A stretch of DNA of 64,000 nucleotides from Paragordius varius. Taxonomy: Eukaryota; Nematomorpha. The DNA lies in assembly GCA_964247055.1 (NCBI GenBank), contig OZ176052.1, positions 12,524,001-12,588,000 on the forward strand, written 5' to 3'. Under the pieces are notes generated by a model. It had not been told where the DNA came from and did not search any database. It saw nothing but the letters and a program-made list of their open reading frames with translations. Below are positions 38,001 through 50,175 of this stretch, piece after piece. Position 1 is the stretch's first letter; every line of letters begins with the position of its first letter. The position numbers were made by a program, and so were the translations under genes.

Positions 38001-39342
38001 AATTTTTTTGGATATATAAAATTTATTTTTGATTTACGTTTATAATGCATTATTTTATATTATTGTTATTATAGGATATTTGGAAGTTCCTGGTATGTTT
38101 TTATATTTACCGTTAAATCTAACTTATTTTTTAAAATTAAGGCATTTTAATATATGATTTTTATTATGTTATTCAAGGATTAGCAGATGATGGAAACAGT
38201 TTGCATAGCCGCTATTCATCTGCCACTTATTTAGCGGATAATTCAATCACTATATTGGAGATTTATCAAGGAGGTTACCCAAAGTAAATTTTTCGTATTC
38301 GTAAAAATAATTAGGTTTTATATAATATAATTTACATAATATTTTAAATTTGAATGATGTTTGTTTAGATACCTTATTCTTCCTGACGATTATTTGAATG
38401 CAAATCGTTTGGCCAAATTGAAAGGAACTAAACTTCACATATATAATGATCACGCCTTTATAGCTCAAAGAGTACCCAAGTATTTCATTATATATCAAAA
38501 AATAATTACAGTAAAATTCGATAAAATATTAAATGTTGCAACAACCATACCACACTTTTAAAACCTTTCCATAAATTATTTGACAACACTTGTAAAATAT
38601 ATTAATTGATTGTATTAATCTCTATTTGTTATATTTAAAATTATATTAAAACAAATACAGCGGTCTTTTAAAAATATACTCTAGTTTTCCCCTTTGATCT
38701 GTATAATTTTAATTTTTACTAAATTCAATCCATTTGTCTATTATGATAGGGACACAGAATGTGATTGTTGTCGCAAAATGATCGGAGGTCACATTGGCAA
38801 AAATGGATATGTTTGTCGAGGTTTTCTTTTCAAAATATTATTAAAAAATTTTTTTATGAAAAGAGGTGTTAGAAATGATATTAAACATGCCTAAAAAATT
38901 TTCACAGTATAAATTTATTTCTTAATTCAGTAATATTTTACTGGTTTTTTGGTTTTATAGATTGCGGCGCAGTGGTGCACAAAGGCTGTCACGATCGAAT
39001 CGAAAACAGATGTCCAGCCCCTAAAATTTCATCCTTAGAAATGTATAACACATTTTTTTATTTCTTTAAAGTTTAAACAATATATATTATATATATATAT
39101 ATATGTTAATTTTTTATGCAGGATATACCTCCTACCCATATAAAGAAAAATTAACTTCTACAATATCTGATGAGCGCATAACAGACAATAAAGTATAATT
39201 TTTTATACTAATTATTAAAATATTTGAATTATAATTTAAAGTTGAAAATTTTTACAATTAGGGATATGATGGAATAAAAAGAAAAAATAAAATAACCCAA
39301 GCCATCGATTTTTTAAGCTCAATATTTGGATCCAACAAATAA
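28808..39342 (+). CDS. Membrane-anchored SMP-C2-C1 lipid-transfer protein (PDZD8/TMEM24-like)
   Basis: SMP proteins move lipids at membrane contact sites. Twenty exons join in phase from 28808 to 39042. Their starts are 28808, 31406, 31693, 33068, 33513, 33875, 35006, 35747, 36325, 36490, 36680, 36846, 37043, 37191, 37810, 38075, 38178, 38369, 38750 and 38961. Order of parts: a transmembrane helix at residues 60-92 (LLLVGWFIASVVIAAF), a Trp/Leu-rich SMP-like region at about 160-400, and a C2 domain (VVKANGLGDILGCYEPYC, NPFWDENFLFDL, DDFLGQVIIP, SGAITVEFLL). A Ser/Arg-rich linker follows (SMSARRNRSQSRSSR). Last comes a C1 finger (HIYNDHAFIA, ECDCCRKMIGGHIG, DCGAVVHKGCHDRIENRC). Exon 16 is 18 nt. 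The C-terminus is unsettled: joining 39122 gives a stop at 39143 and about 1084 residues, while a plausible last exon at 39262-39342 needs a join I could not phase. PDZD8 has SMP and C1 but also PDZ; TMEM24 has SMP and C2 but no C1. Confidence 0.8.
29369..30601. mobile_element. Long foldback element, copy 1 (SMP gene intron 1)
   Basis: The whole element folds on itself. The left side (GTGGGCTCCGAAAGTC, ATGCAGAGCTTAGCG, TTTTGAGGCATTATGG) recurs inverted on the right (CCATTTCTATAATGCCTCAA, CCAAGCTCTGCAT, GGGCTTTCGGAGCC). The right end reads CCCCGATTTCGAACACTG. Sister copies lie at 47843-48869 and 54537-55970. Arms are about 500 bp and considerably diverged. No coding capacity. Confidence 0.8.
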
Positions 39343-41024
39343 TTGAAAACAAAACCTTCTTGTTTTAAGAGATAATGAATTTAACTGTTTAGTTTTTAAT
39401 TATTATAACCAATTACAAAAATAGTTTCACCGATCTATCCAAATATTAAAAAATGCAAATTTTAAAAATTAATAACTAATACTAATTATTTAGGGTAAGG
39501 TTTGAAATTGTATGAGAAAACCAATGAATGTTTAAATTAAAAATAACCAATTTAATGTTATATGGATAATAAACCTCTGAAAAATAAATATAATTACTAG
39601 TGCTGTATATATTGATATATTATTCAAATAAAATATACTTCGTAAAAATAGTAAAACTTTAACCCTGGATAAACCAGTCATTTTTTATGTAAAGAATTAA
39701 AAATCTTTAAAAAGAGAGGAAAAGCTAATAATTTTTTGTCCTGCATTCACCGAATTGTTTTTATTTTCACCGGTTCCCGTTTTAAGAACATTTTGAGTTA
39801 CTAAGTTTTATATTGCCATATAAGTTTACAATTCTTTATATTAAATCACGAACAGATTAATCTTAGGTTACTTCTATTTTTAATCCACGAATTATTAAAA
39901 TTTTTTTTTATAGAGAATGGATGCCATAAAATCATGAAATGCATGGATAATCAATCACTTTCAGGAGGATAACACTTTTACATTCATTGTGATAATGTAG
40001 CAACCATCCTTACTTATTATAATATCATGAGTGCAATAATAAAATATATTTTAGATATGATTTATCAAATAAATGTACTTTGATTGGCTAAACAATTTTT
40101 TTTTATAAAATATGTGCAGTTGACACCATGTGAAAAATTATTTTTCACAATGTTCTATTAAATTTTAGCACTTTATGCATAAAATGATTTTTCAAATGAA
40201 ATAGCATGCTTCAAAAATTAACCAGATTACAGGTCGCATATATTTTCTTATATTAGGAGATTTATCATCCTAAAACTAGCAAAACATTTTTGTAACGTGA
40301 CTTTCCTTTACAGTTTGTGTGGTATATAAAATTAAAATTCAGAATGAGTCAATAAAAACCAATTTAATACTTGGATACAATACATACATTCGTTTCTGTT
40401 CTTCGATTCATTTTGGGGTGGTTGGATACCCCAGGCTTGTTTAAAATTAAATACTTGAAAAAATATGAAAGTAATCGAAATCATAAGTGTTAATTATTTC
40501 ACAACTTCAAAACTTTGGCAAATATATCATTTTTTAAAAAAATTTAAGAAGTAAAAAATTAAACGCTCTTAGAATAAATTTCTTTGAGGATTAAAATTGA
40601 TATTAAATACAACCACTAGCTCCGCTTTTAATTCATTAACAAAATTATAGTTATCTCTAGTTATATTCCTAATTTTTTAGTTTATAGCTTAGTTTTGAGA
40701 GGTTTCGAAAACTCAAACGCCAATAATGCAAATAGGATCTTAATATAATAATATAAAAATTATATAGAAATGATTACTAATATCGCTTACACAATCTAAC
40801 AGACAAATATCTAAATGAATTAATTTATTAAAATACTAAACGATAGCCAAAAAGGCAAATTCATTATTAAAAGATTATAAATGATTGTTAAAATAAATAT
40901 TGTGGTATAATAAATACATGACATAAAATTATTTTAATATACAAGTAAATGATTTAAACACAAAACTTTTTCAAAATTTGTCATGAGATTCAAATTTTGC
41001 ACTTAAGAGCACGCCATTATATTT
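39343..41024. other. Intergenic between the SMP gene and VMP1
   Basis: AT-rich, with a truncated MITE-A end in reverse orientation at about 40364-40500 (CTTGGATACAATACATACATT, CTTCGATTCATTTTGGGG, ACCCCAGGCTTGTTTAAAAT). The opposite end of that copy was not found. Nothing else recognised. Confidence 0.5.
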
Positions 41025-43547
41025 ATGGATTCCATATTCAAACATTATTGGCAAATACTTTCTTATCGTGCTAACATGGTGTCAACCTATTTATCTAGCA
41101 TCCCAAATCAATTAACCACCAACCTCAATAACTATACCAACAAAATCAATGCTGTTGAAATGGACAGACGACAAAATGTCGGTTCTTCTCCAACTATTGT
41201 TACAACATATTCACCAATCAATAATTATTCCTCACCAATTCCTGGGATGGGAATTTCGTTAGGAACCTCCAACGCCTCTAATGAACATAATGAGGACGAA
41301 AGACAAAACATGGCGGTAACCAATTTAGTTTTATGGCGTCAACCGAGAGAAACTATCATACATTTCACGGATGAAATATCCATACAAATGAAACGCATAC
41401 AGCTATGGTCCGTAAAACATAAAATAGCCTTAAGCCTCTTTATCCTGTTCTGTGTTTTATTCCTAATTCGTGAACGATTTTGGCTCTTAAGCCTTATTTT
41501 CTACTATGTACATTGGTTAAATTTGGGAATTCTGTCTTCCATAGGCATAGGGACGGGCCTTCACACCTATCTTTTATACCTGGGTAATAAACCCACATTA
41601 TCTAATTATAGTTAAAAATAATTTAAATAGATAAAAAGCGCTTTTTGAAAAAATCATAACGATCAGTTTCTGTCAAAATTATTTTTTTTATCAAAATATT
41701 GATTAGGTCCATTCATAAGCAAAGTCACGATAATGAGTCAAATATGTAAAACGATCGATTTCCCACAACCACCCTATCCTTACACAATAAAATGCCCTAA
41801 AACATTGATGTATTATATACATCGGATTCTACCTTCCAACAAAACGTCTATCACCATTTTTAATATATATGCAAAAGTGTTTGGTGAAGTTTTTATGTGG
41901 GGTTTGGGAACCGCTTTGGGAGAATTGCCAGGCTATTTTTTAGGTGTTAAATTACTCCATATTTTTCAATCAAAGTTAACCGATTGCTATGGTTACTCTG
42001 ATAACTATATTTTAGTTATCAGTGGAACTTGTAAATTAAAAAAGATTGTGGACATATAGTACTCCAGCACGGAATACGAGGTTAAACAATAATGTTGTTA
42101 AACCTTATAATATTTAATCATTTTCATCATTCATATAATATAAAATAGACTATTTGTTTGTATCAATTTTTTTATCCTACCATATTTTAGTTAATTATTT
42201 ATTGGCAAATATATCGCCGTCATTTTTGATTCGGCTTATCAATGAATCGTTGACAATATGATTTGCTGATTGCCATAAAGTAAAAAAATTGCCCGTGAAA
42301 CGATTTAATTTTACATGTTTGATATCCTAACATCATCAGCTTTTCGAAAATACAACGACCCTTATCTTTCATATTCCTGATACAATTTAAGTGCTTACTA
42401 AACTGTATAGGTATGTACTAAACAGGAACAAAGGTTGACTAAGATTTTTTTGTTGTAACACTTTCACCTAGCACGAATTCATTCAATACAACTATCGTTT
42501 ACTAACTTTATATATTGTCTTGCACACAATTTTACGCCTAACACCCTAAAGCGGCTTCGAAATGGTTCCATGAATATAACCCGCTAAAGCCAATAATCTT
42601 TTATCGAAAACCGCTTTCCAAATTATATTAAGACTGTGAGGACAATATATTGATTTATCTATTTATACGAATTTCCCCAAAAATTTGAAGGGCCGAAAAA
42701 AATATTTTTTTTGTTAATACCAAATAATATTTTATAGTTGTCTGACAGATTAGCAGATATTTATGATATAATAATTAAATAAATATTTCAGGGCTATAAA
42801 AATTTTTAGGGCTCCGGGAATACTGGTGTAAGGCGTAAATTCACTAACCGATTCTTTTTATGCAATTGGATACATTGCTAGTAGAAAGTTGATATTCTAT
42901 TTTTTTGGTTAAAAGGTAAAACGATCCGTAACACACGTTCTCCCGAACTCAAGCGTCGATTATCGAGACCATTCCGAGCGTTTGTAATTGAATCAAATGG
43001 AACTCAACCTTCAACAAATTCTGCTATAAACACAAATCTAAGTTTAGCCTCAACATTCAGAAACAAATTTATTAACTCAAGTGACATTTATAGATCACAA
43101 GTTGTAATAACTAAATTTTTGGAAAAGGTCAAAAATTGGATTCTGTACACGGTTCATAATTTAGGATTTATGGGAATAATGTTTTTTTCAGCCATCCCCA
43201 ACCCATTTTTTGATCTTGTGGGCTTGGTAAGTGGACATGTGTTAATGGAATTTTGGAAATTTTTTACAGCATTACTGGTGGGAAAAGTAATTTTGAAGGC
43301 TCAACTGCAATCCTTAACCCTTATATACGTATTGCATATGAATTTTAATGAGAAAACCTACAAATCGATATTGAAAAAATATCAATGGATAATAAATAAT
43401 TTGAATGTGATAACAAATACGAAAGATAATGGGTCAACAACATTACAAACTATATGGACGACATTTTCATGGATACTTTTTATTTATTTTATGATTAATC
43501 TCATAAATTCGCTGGCACAAGCTAATAAATGTCGTTATATAAAGTAA
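41025..43547 (+). CDS. VMP1: Vacuole membrane protein 1 (VMP1), ER scramblase/autophagy factor
   Basis: VMP1 is a multi-pass ER protein of the DedA/VTT superfamily that scrambles phospholipids and is needed for autophagosome formation and contact-site release. Exons 41025-41583, 41707-41943 and 42916-43547 give 475 residues (human 406), with introns of 123 and 972 nt. Diagnostic blocks: NLVLWRQPRET, LNLGILSSIGIGTGLHTYLL, PFISKVT, DFPQPPYPYTIKCP, EVFMWGLGTALGELPGYF, then GFMGIMFFSAIPNPFFDLVG, SGHVLMEFWKFFTALLVGK and NLINSLAQ at the C-terminus. The N-terminal 100 residues are Ser/Asn/Thr-rich and longer than in vertebrates. Intron 2 holds a decayed hAT-like end near 42660-42830. The stop lies 5 bp from the stop of the convergent MRGBP gene. 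Confidence 0.95.
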
Positions 43548-43552
43548 ATATT

Positions 43553-43999
43553 TTAATTTCGTTGAGATCTCCTTTTACGAGAAGAATCACTCAGTTTGTC
43601 TTCTTTTTTAATATCTTCTTTTTTGGATAGCTTACTTGAATTATATTTAGCGGAATAATTTTTAATCAAATTATCGTATTCGTCAGGGAGAACAAAGTCT
43701 TGAGTGTCCAACTTGAACGGCATTTTAGCCCGATCATCCTAAAAATTATTATTTTTGTACACATGAATCTAGATCGTATAATTCGCTAAGTTTTTTCCAT
43801 ATTTCATCAGTTGAGATCATGATTGGAGATTTTTCCATAAACTTAGAATATATCTCCATCATATTAAAATGTTTATTAATCCCTACAGATTATATGATAT
43901 TATACCAGCAGGCTTATATTCTTTCAAAATATCTAAAAGTAAAATCATTGTTGGCAATGTCCAAGTTTTTTCTTCATTTTTTCCACTATCTTGAGTCAT
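43553..43999 (-). CDS. MRGBP: MRG/MORF4L-binding protein (Eaf7 family, NuA4/TIP60 complex)
   Basis: MRGBP links MRG15-type chromodomain proteins to the TIP60/NuA4 histone acetyltransferase. Three minus-strand exons, 43999-43906, 43882-43761 and 43738-43553, encode 133 residues, separated by introns of 23 and 22 nt with matching phases. Family blocks: WTLPTMILLLDILKEYKPAG then INKHFNMMEIY (human W.VEVEVCLFHAMLGHKPVG, VNRHFHMI), STDEIWKKLSELYDLD (human SKVIWDHLSTMYDM), and FVLPDEYDNLI (human FVLPEE). The C-terminus is Lys/Ser/Arg-rich (KKEDIKKEDK, SSRKRRSQRN), as in the family. It is smaller than the vertebrate protein (about 200 residues). Its likely poly(A) signals (TTTATT on the plus strand at about 43480-43490) lie inside the VMP1 coding exon, so the two mRNAs should overlap. 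Confidence 0.88.
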
Positions 44000-44093
44000 T
44001 TCAAAATTAAATTTGTGTCATGTGCTGTTATATTTAACATTTGGTCACTTTTATGAAATTCAATATGGTTCGCTAATATTGGTGGACGGGAAT
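44000..44093. promoter_or_regulatory. 94-bp divergent start region MRGBP/RSRC2
   Basis: The start codons of MRGBP (43999, minus) and RSRC2 (44094, plus) are 94 bp apart. This short segment must hold both 5' UTRs and at least part of a shared promoter. No TATA box or other motif stands out. Confidence 0.6.
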
Positions 44094-45046
44094 ATGGGTA
44101 TGGAATTCTTTAACCTTATTATAAATTTTTAATTTATAATATTTTAGATTGTAATTCTATATCTTCTATTTCTAACGAAACTAAAAGTAAAAGTAATGAT
44201 TTAGCTTTGGATAATGATAAAAAATCTCGTTCCCCATCTTTGGATCGAAAATCACGGTCCAGTTCAAATGAGCAAGAATGGAGAAAAAGACACCATCATT
44301 CAAAACATAATTCTCATCGTCGATCGCATAATGATAGGCGATCTAGGTCGCGTTCATCTCATCGAAGGCATCGCAGACGATCTCGGTCTCCTGTTCATAT
44401 ATCCAGGGCAACGTTTCCCACAAAGCCGAATCCAATTGTGACGCAACCTATCAATTTTTATAAAGCTAATAAAGCCAAAGTTACTGCGCCCACTTCTGCA
44501 GCTGGTGCTCCCAGCGTGTCTCTTCCAAGTTACTATAATCCTGAAACGGTTGATCCAGTTAAATATGCAGAGCGCATGCAAAAGCGAAAATTATTATGGA
44601 GTTCAAAAAAAGCTCAAGACGTCTCTGATTCTTCTCTAAAACCTATATCAGCCACCTTTATTGCTGCTGCCCCTGGTGATGCAGAGAACACTAAACCTAA
44701 CTTTACTCCAACCTCCAAAGCCAGACAAGTCAATGATTCTGGTGACAAAGTTAACATGACTGAACTTTATTGGAAGAAAACTGCATTTTCTGACACAACT
44801 CAAACTGAAAAGTTCCGCAAACTTATGGGTATCAAAAAAACTGCAAATAATAACGGATCCACTGAAATTGATAATGATGTAGTCTTGACTGAAGAGGAAA
44901 AGCAAAGGCGTCAAGAATTGTATGAAAGATTAAATCGCCAATATGAAGTTGCTCGAATGTCTACACATACTATGCGTGGAATGGGACTTGGATTTGCTTC
45001 CAATATCATAGGGAGTACTCCCACAAATCCCACATCTCCAAAATGA
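44094..45046 (+). CDS. RSRC2: RSRC2-like arginine/serine-rich coiled-coil protein
   Basis: RSRC2 is a nuclear RS-domain protein associated with splicing. Model: the coding sequence starts with ATG plus one G at 44094-44097, then a 50-nt GT-AG intron, then one long exon 44148-45046; total 300 residues. The N-terminal 75 residues are an RS domain (SRSPSLDRKSRSSSNE, HRRHRRRSRSPVH). A linker carries FPTKPNPIVTQPINFYKA and YYNPETVDPVKYAERMQKRK. The C-terminus has the family signature: LYWKKTAFSDTTQTEKFRKL, MGIKK, EEEKQRRQELYERLNRQYE, and STHTMRGMGLGFAS (vertebrate THTQRG.GLGF). The start is inferred because no in-frame ATG precedes the RS domain inside the long exon. AATAAA at about 45078 follows the stop. 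Confidence 0.88.
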
Positions 45047-45169
45047 TCATTTATAACGAATATATGTTAATATAAAATAAATATGTGATTTGTAATACAG
45101 TAGTTATGAAACCAGAATGTTTCATATTAAATATTAATTACATGTTGTGATGGTTCTTAAAATAATAAT

Positions 45170-47520
45170 TACACTATATGATATCGCTCTTTCGAGCGGT
45201 CATTTTCTTAAAACATTTCGCCATACAACCGTGTTTATGACGTCTTCGCGCTTTAGCCATATCTCTTTAACTATTCATTCCATCGCATTTTAGGTCACCC
45301 TTTTACCTTCTATAAATATTAATCTTTTTACCGTTAAACTTACCATTTCTTCTTTCTATGTGTTGAAACGGTTTTTTTAAGACTTAAATCTTTTGTGTTA
45401 TCGGTTTTATTTATTTTCCTCTAATATGTCAATTCTTCGTAGTCTCTCGTTATTAATCACTTCAATCTATGCATTCTCTGTTCAGTAATAAGGTGTTTTT
45501 TTCTGAAAACTTTAGTGCCGTATTATATATTATTGTTGGCTGTGCAACAGCCGTATAAATCTTACCCTTAACTTTCTAATCAATTTTATCGCATACATTT
45601 TCGATAGTTTTTTGCCCAACTATTTTTAATTTATATCATACGATAAAAAAACCCAAAAATCGCTCTTTTGTGACTCACCCTCTTCCAATTCTATTTCTCT
45701 TTTTTTTCCACCAAAATTTATTTCAATTCATGAAACTTGTCTGACCAACTGCATAAAGCAAATACCAACCATTTATTGTCCTACTATTTTAAAATTACGT
45801 CCATGCATACGATAAATAGCAACGCTCAGTGTCTGAACCTTGATAGCCGCTTTGGGTTAATTTAATAAGATCTGACTTTTCCTCATGTGTTTATGCTTTG
45901 GATGGTAAGAACTTGCACACTTGGGATTTTTATGTAAATGAGCACATTGTATTTCGTGGTATCCTGCCAAACACGTTTTCAATGACGATATAAATTTCAT
46001 TTTCCTTTCTATATGCTTTTCAATTAACCTGCTAACTGCGTAAATCGGATGTATGATGGATTTTCCAGGAATAAAACCACCTCCTATACTAACCATTCTT
46101 CTTATCCGTTTTTCTATAACTGTCTTAAATAATTTGTTTATAAACATCAATTTTAGTTCTCTTTAATTGTCACAATCATTAAAATATCCTTCATCCTTAA
46201 AACACTTCATGACCTTTTCACTTTTTTTTGTCTGAAATGACTTATTGGGGTAGTTTTAAATCCTAAACCTTTTGTAATTATACAATTGTTTTAAAAATTA
46301 TTTTTTTAAAATTAATTACAAACATTGTTTTCATGTATTAGGTAAAATAAACCTTTTTACACTTTTATAACTTGTCTAAAATTGTAGTACCTCCAAAACA
46401 CGATTAAACTAAATGATTTTAAAATCAATAAATATTAAGTTTTTTTTGGTAAAATGCCACCTGGAAACTAATAAAGATGCTTATTTATATTTTCTATACA
46501 TTTATTTGCCTATTATATAAATTAATTTAGAAAAAATAAAGAAAAAAAATGACCAAAAGTTTGAAGTAAGGGTTTTTAAAAAAAATTGTATTATGTGCAT
46601 AAAGGGATAAAGGAAGCATTTTTAAATTCGTCCCAATACCTTAAATACATACTATTGATATTCAAATTTCAAAGTGCTCTGGGAAAAATATTATCAAAAA
46701 TAAGTACAGTAAAACTTTCCTCCCATTCAGACATATTATAACCTGTAATAACTTTATCTATAAAATATCCGTTAAAATTTTACACCTTTTTGTAACCTTA
46801 TTTTCCAACAAATTTTGTTATTATCTTCTGGCATTCAGCTTTATGTAATAGTCACCTCTACCCGGACTTCTTTACTAATACCTTTAATTTGCGCAGATGC
46901 ATAATTAGGTGTTTCGACTAAATTTGTTTCACAGACCCCCAATTTTAGAAAAATTTTTTCGTCTCTAAAACTTTCTCTTAATTAACCAGTATCCCGCTTT
47001 TGTGTTTCATAGCGCTCGCCTTCTCATTGTGTTTTGTCGAACAATTTTAAAAACTTTATTTTTAAACTTTGATACTATTTAACTCTTCAGTGGGCTCTTT
47101 TTGACCATTCTTACATCACCGCTCAAATAATTATGAAATATATATTTGTCCAGTTTCCTCTGAATGGCATTAACGCTATATAAACTGTTTTTTCTAACAA
47201 TCAATACTGATACCTACAGCACGTCAAACCTAAATTATTGGTTAGCAATCTTGGACTCACTATCATAACGACCCTAGTGTAAATACTTAACTTAAATAAA
47301 ACCTTTTATAGCTACCCTCTAACGTGTTGGTCCCGTTTCCACGCTATCTACCCTCCTGACAAGATATTAATATTTTTTAACCTCACAGTTTCTATTAACT
47401 CATATATTTTACTTTTTAACGGACCAACATTTAAACTGGCAAAACACAATCTCCATCCTTAATCTTCATTGGCCCCACTCCGGCTAACGATTGGCCGGGT
47501 ATAGTTTGCAGCCCTCATAC
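45170..47520 (-). mobile_element. LINE relic, endonuclease to reverse transcriptase end
   Basis: On the minus strand from 5' to 3': near 47480-47380, WRLCFASLNVGPLKSKIYEL resembles the start of an APE-type endonuclease (..TWNV.....K..EL). Near 46130-45960, LFKTVIEKRIRRM, GGGFIPGKSIIHPIYAVSRL and IEKHIERK match the reverse-transcriptase block with GF.PG.S. Near 45290-45190 a basic RRRHKHGC tail resembles the end of such proteins. Many stops separate the pieces. The region is less AT-rich than its surroundings. Family is RTE- or CR1-like. Confidence 0.65.
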
Positions 47521-47842
47521 GCCGAACCCATATTTTATCAAAATACAATTAAATAGAATGATAAAATCCAATATACAGTCGGAAAAATAAATAAAAAGAG
47601 TAAGATAGATGCCTTAATAATTAAACCAAAAATAAAAAATATATTGAATGAATAAAAATGCAAATATAAACACATAGTTCAAACTAATGAATGAGGATTA
47701 CGAATTATGAATCGGAATGTATAATTTACATTTTGAGTTATATTCCGAAATCCGCAGGATATATACCAAAATTTGTTAAAATTTAATTTAACCAAGTGCA
47801 ATTTTTCATATTTTTTATTAATGTCATAATTTAGCTTATGCA

Positions 47843-48869
47843 CAGTGTTCAAGAAAAAAATGAAATAAATGTGATCTAATCAAAAAATGTATATCATGGT
47901 GTTCGATTTGGCCGTGAGTGTTTTAAAAAAATTATTCACACTTTTTTGGCAAGTGCTCCGCATCAAAAAAATTTAATTTAAAGATATGGGCTCCAAAAGT
48001 CCCATTTTATCACTCTTTTTAAATAGTTTAGTTCTCTTAAACTGAACAAAAATGCCGGGATCGAGCGATAAAAATTTTAAATATATACTAAATTTTGACA
48101 TCAAATTTAAAAAATGCATACTTTTATCAAAAATTTAATTTTTAGCAAAATTATTAAAGCGTACTTCATGCTATTTTGAGGCATGTTAAAACGGTATAAA
48201 AGCGCTTAAATATAATTTAAAAACAAGTATTTGTCATTTGAGGATGCTGAACATTTTTATCACCTCATAATTTAAATTATTCTTTAGTCATATATTTAAG
48301 TCAAATATAATGGTGTTTTTTATAGAAATCACCAAAAAATTTGAAAGAAAACAGACTTTTAAAATTAATTTTAAAGCGGTAGAATGTTCACCATAAACAA
48401 ATTTTATAGAAAAAGTGTTTTACACTTCAAAAATTTTTGCTAATAATTAATTTTTGTAAAAAGATGCAAAAATATTTTTGTATGTCAAAATTTAACATTT
48501 ATTAAAAATTTTATCGCGCGATCCCAGCGTTTGTGCGTTTTCCTAAAAGAACTAGATTTGAGAAGAGAAAAAGAATTTGAGACTTTCGGAGCCCACATCT
48601 AAATTAAAATTACATTTTTGCTTTTTTTTATGTAGTTTAAAAATATTTAAATGATATTTTATGGAAAAGCGTTTAGCTTCCAAAAATTTTAAGAAAATAT
48701 GGGCAAATTTGCCATTTTTTATGGAGCACTTACCATAAAAGTGTGAATAACTTTCTTATATTTATCGTAAGAGCCAAAACCAAAAGCACCATAATAATCC
48801 TGATACATTTTACATTCAGGTTATATAGATATACATATTTTTAATAAGTTATTTTTTGTGGACATAGTG
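47843..48869. mobile_element. Long foldback element, copy 2
   Basis: Starts CAGTGTTC and ends GGACATAGTG. It shares GGGCTCCAAAAGTC, GAGGCATGTTAAAACGGTAT, GACTTTCGGAGCCCAC and GCCAAAACCAAAAGCACC with copy 1, in the same hairpin arrangement. It ends about 560 bp upstream of HP1. Confidence 0.75.
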
Positions 48870-48934
48870 TAAATACGGTAATAATAATAATAAACCTGCC
48901 ATGAAGTAATATATTATTTAAATAATATAATTTA

Positions 48935-49367
48935 AATGGGTAAAAACTTTAATTTGTCTTTCTATATAAATAAATCAAAATATGTAAATAAAATTTAGTT
49001 AAAAAAATTTCATATCAAACTATTTTGAAGCCGTTTTATTTAGAATATTTATTGATATCATATTTATTTGATTGTAACGCTTAAATTAAAGCTAATTTAT
49101 TATATAAAGCACATTTAACATTGATATGACCAGAAAAATAGTTAATCATTTATATATTAGCAAATTTGCGAATACCATTTTGACAACTAGAGGTTAAAGA
49201 ATAAAATAAGTTATCAATTTTTTTAATTAAATGTTTCTATAAAAAAACGGTGCATCATTATATAAGTGCAAACTTTTACAATGGTTTTATTTCTTATTTT
49301 TAGAAATATTTGATTTCACACACCTGCCCCAATTTGAATTGGAGGACTGAAATAATGTGTTGTAAAG
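48935..49367 (+). mobile_element. MITE-A copy directly upstream of HP1
   Basis: The interior matches other copies (CATATCAAACTATTTTGAAG, GCGAATACC, ATATAAGTGCAAACTTTTAC). The right end reads CTGCCCCAATTTGAATTGGA and GGACTGAAATAATGTGTTGT. The left end is poorly preserved. The right end lies 65 bp before the HP1 start codon, so it probably forms part of the promoter or 5' UTR. Confidence 0.7.
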
Positions 49368-49432
49368 AGGTAAAAATTAAACATCTGATACCATTTATCA
49401 GGTTAACATCGCGCTTCAGATTTCGCCATATT

Positions 49433-50175
<743 letters not shown>

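Noticed and set aside
41944-42059. VMP1 exon 2 reading through to GVKLLHIFQSKL...
   Set aside because: A good GT donor at 41944 and the conserved VMP1 continuation at 42916 show it is intron.
43819-44010. Plus-strand frame MIGDFSINLEY...
   Set aside because: It is the antisense shadow of MRGBP exons 1 and 2, which match the Eaf7 family.
49310-49432. Upstream in-frame extension of HP1
   Set aside because: Most of it is the MITE-A right end; the HP1 family N-terminus begins near the ATG at 49433.
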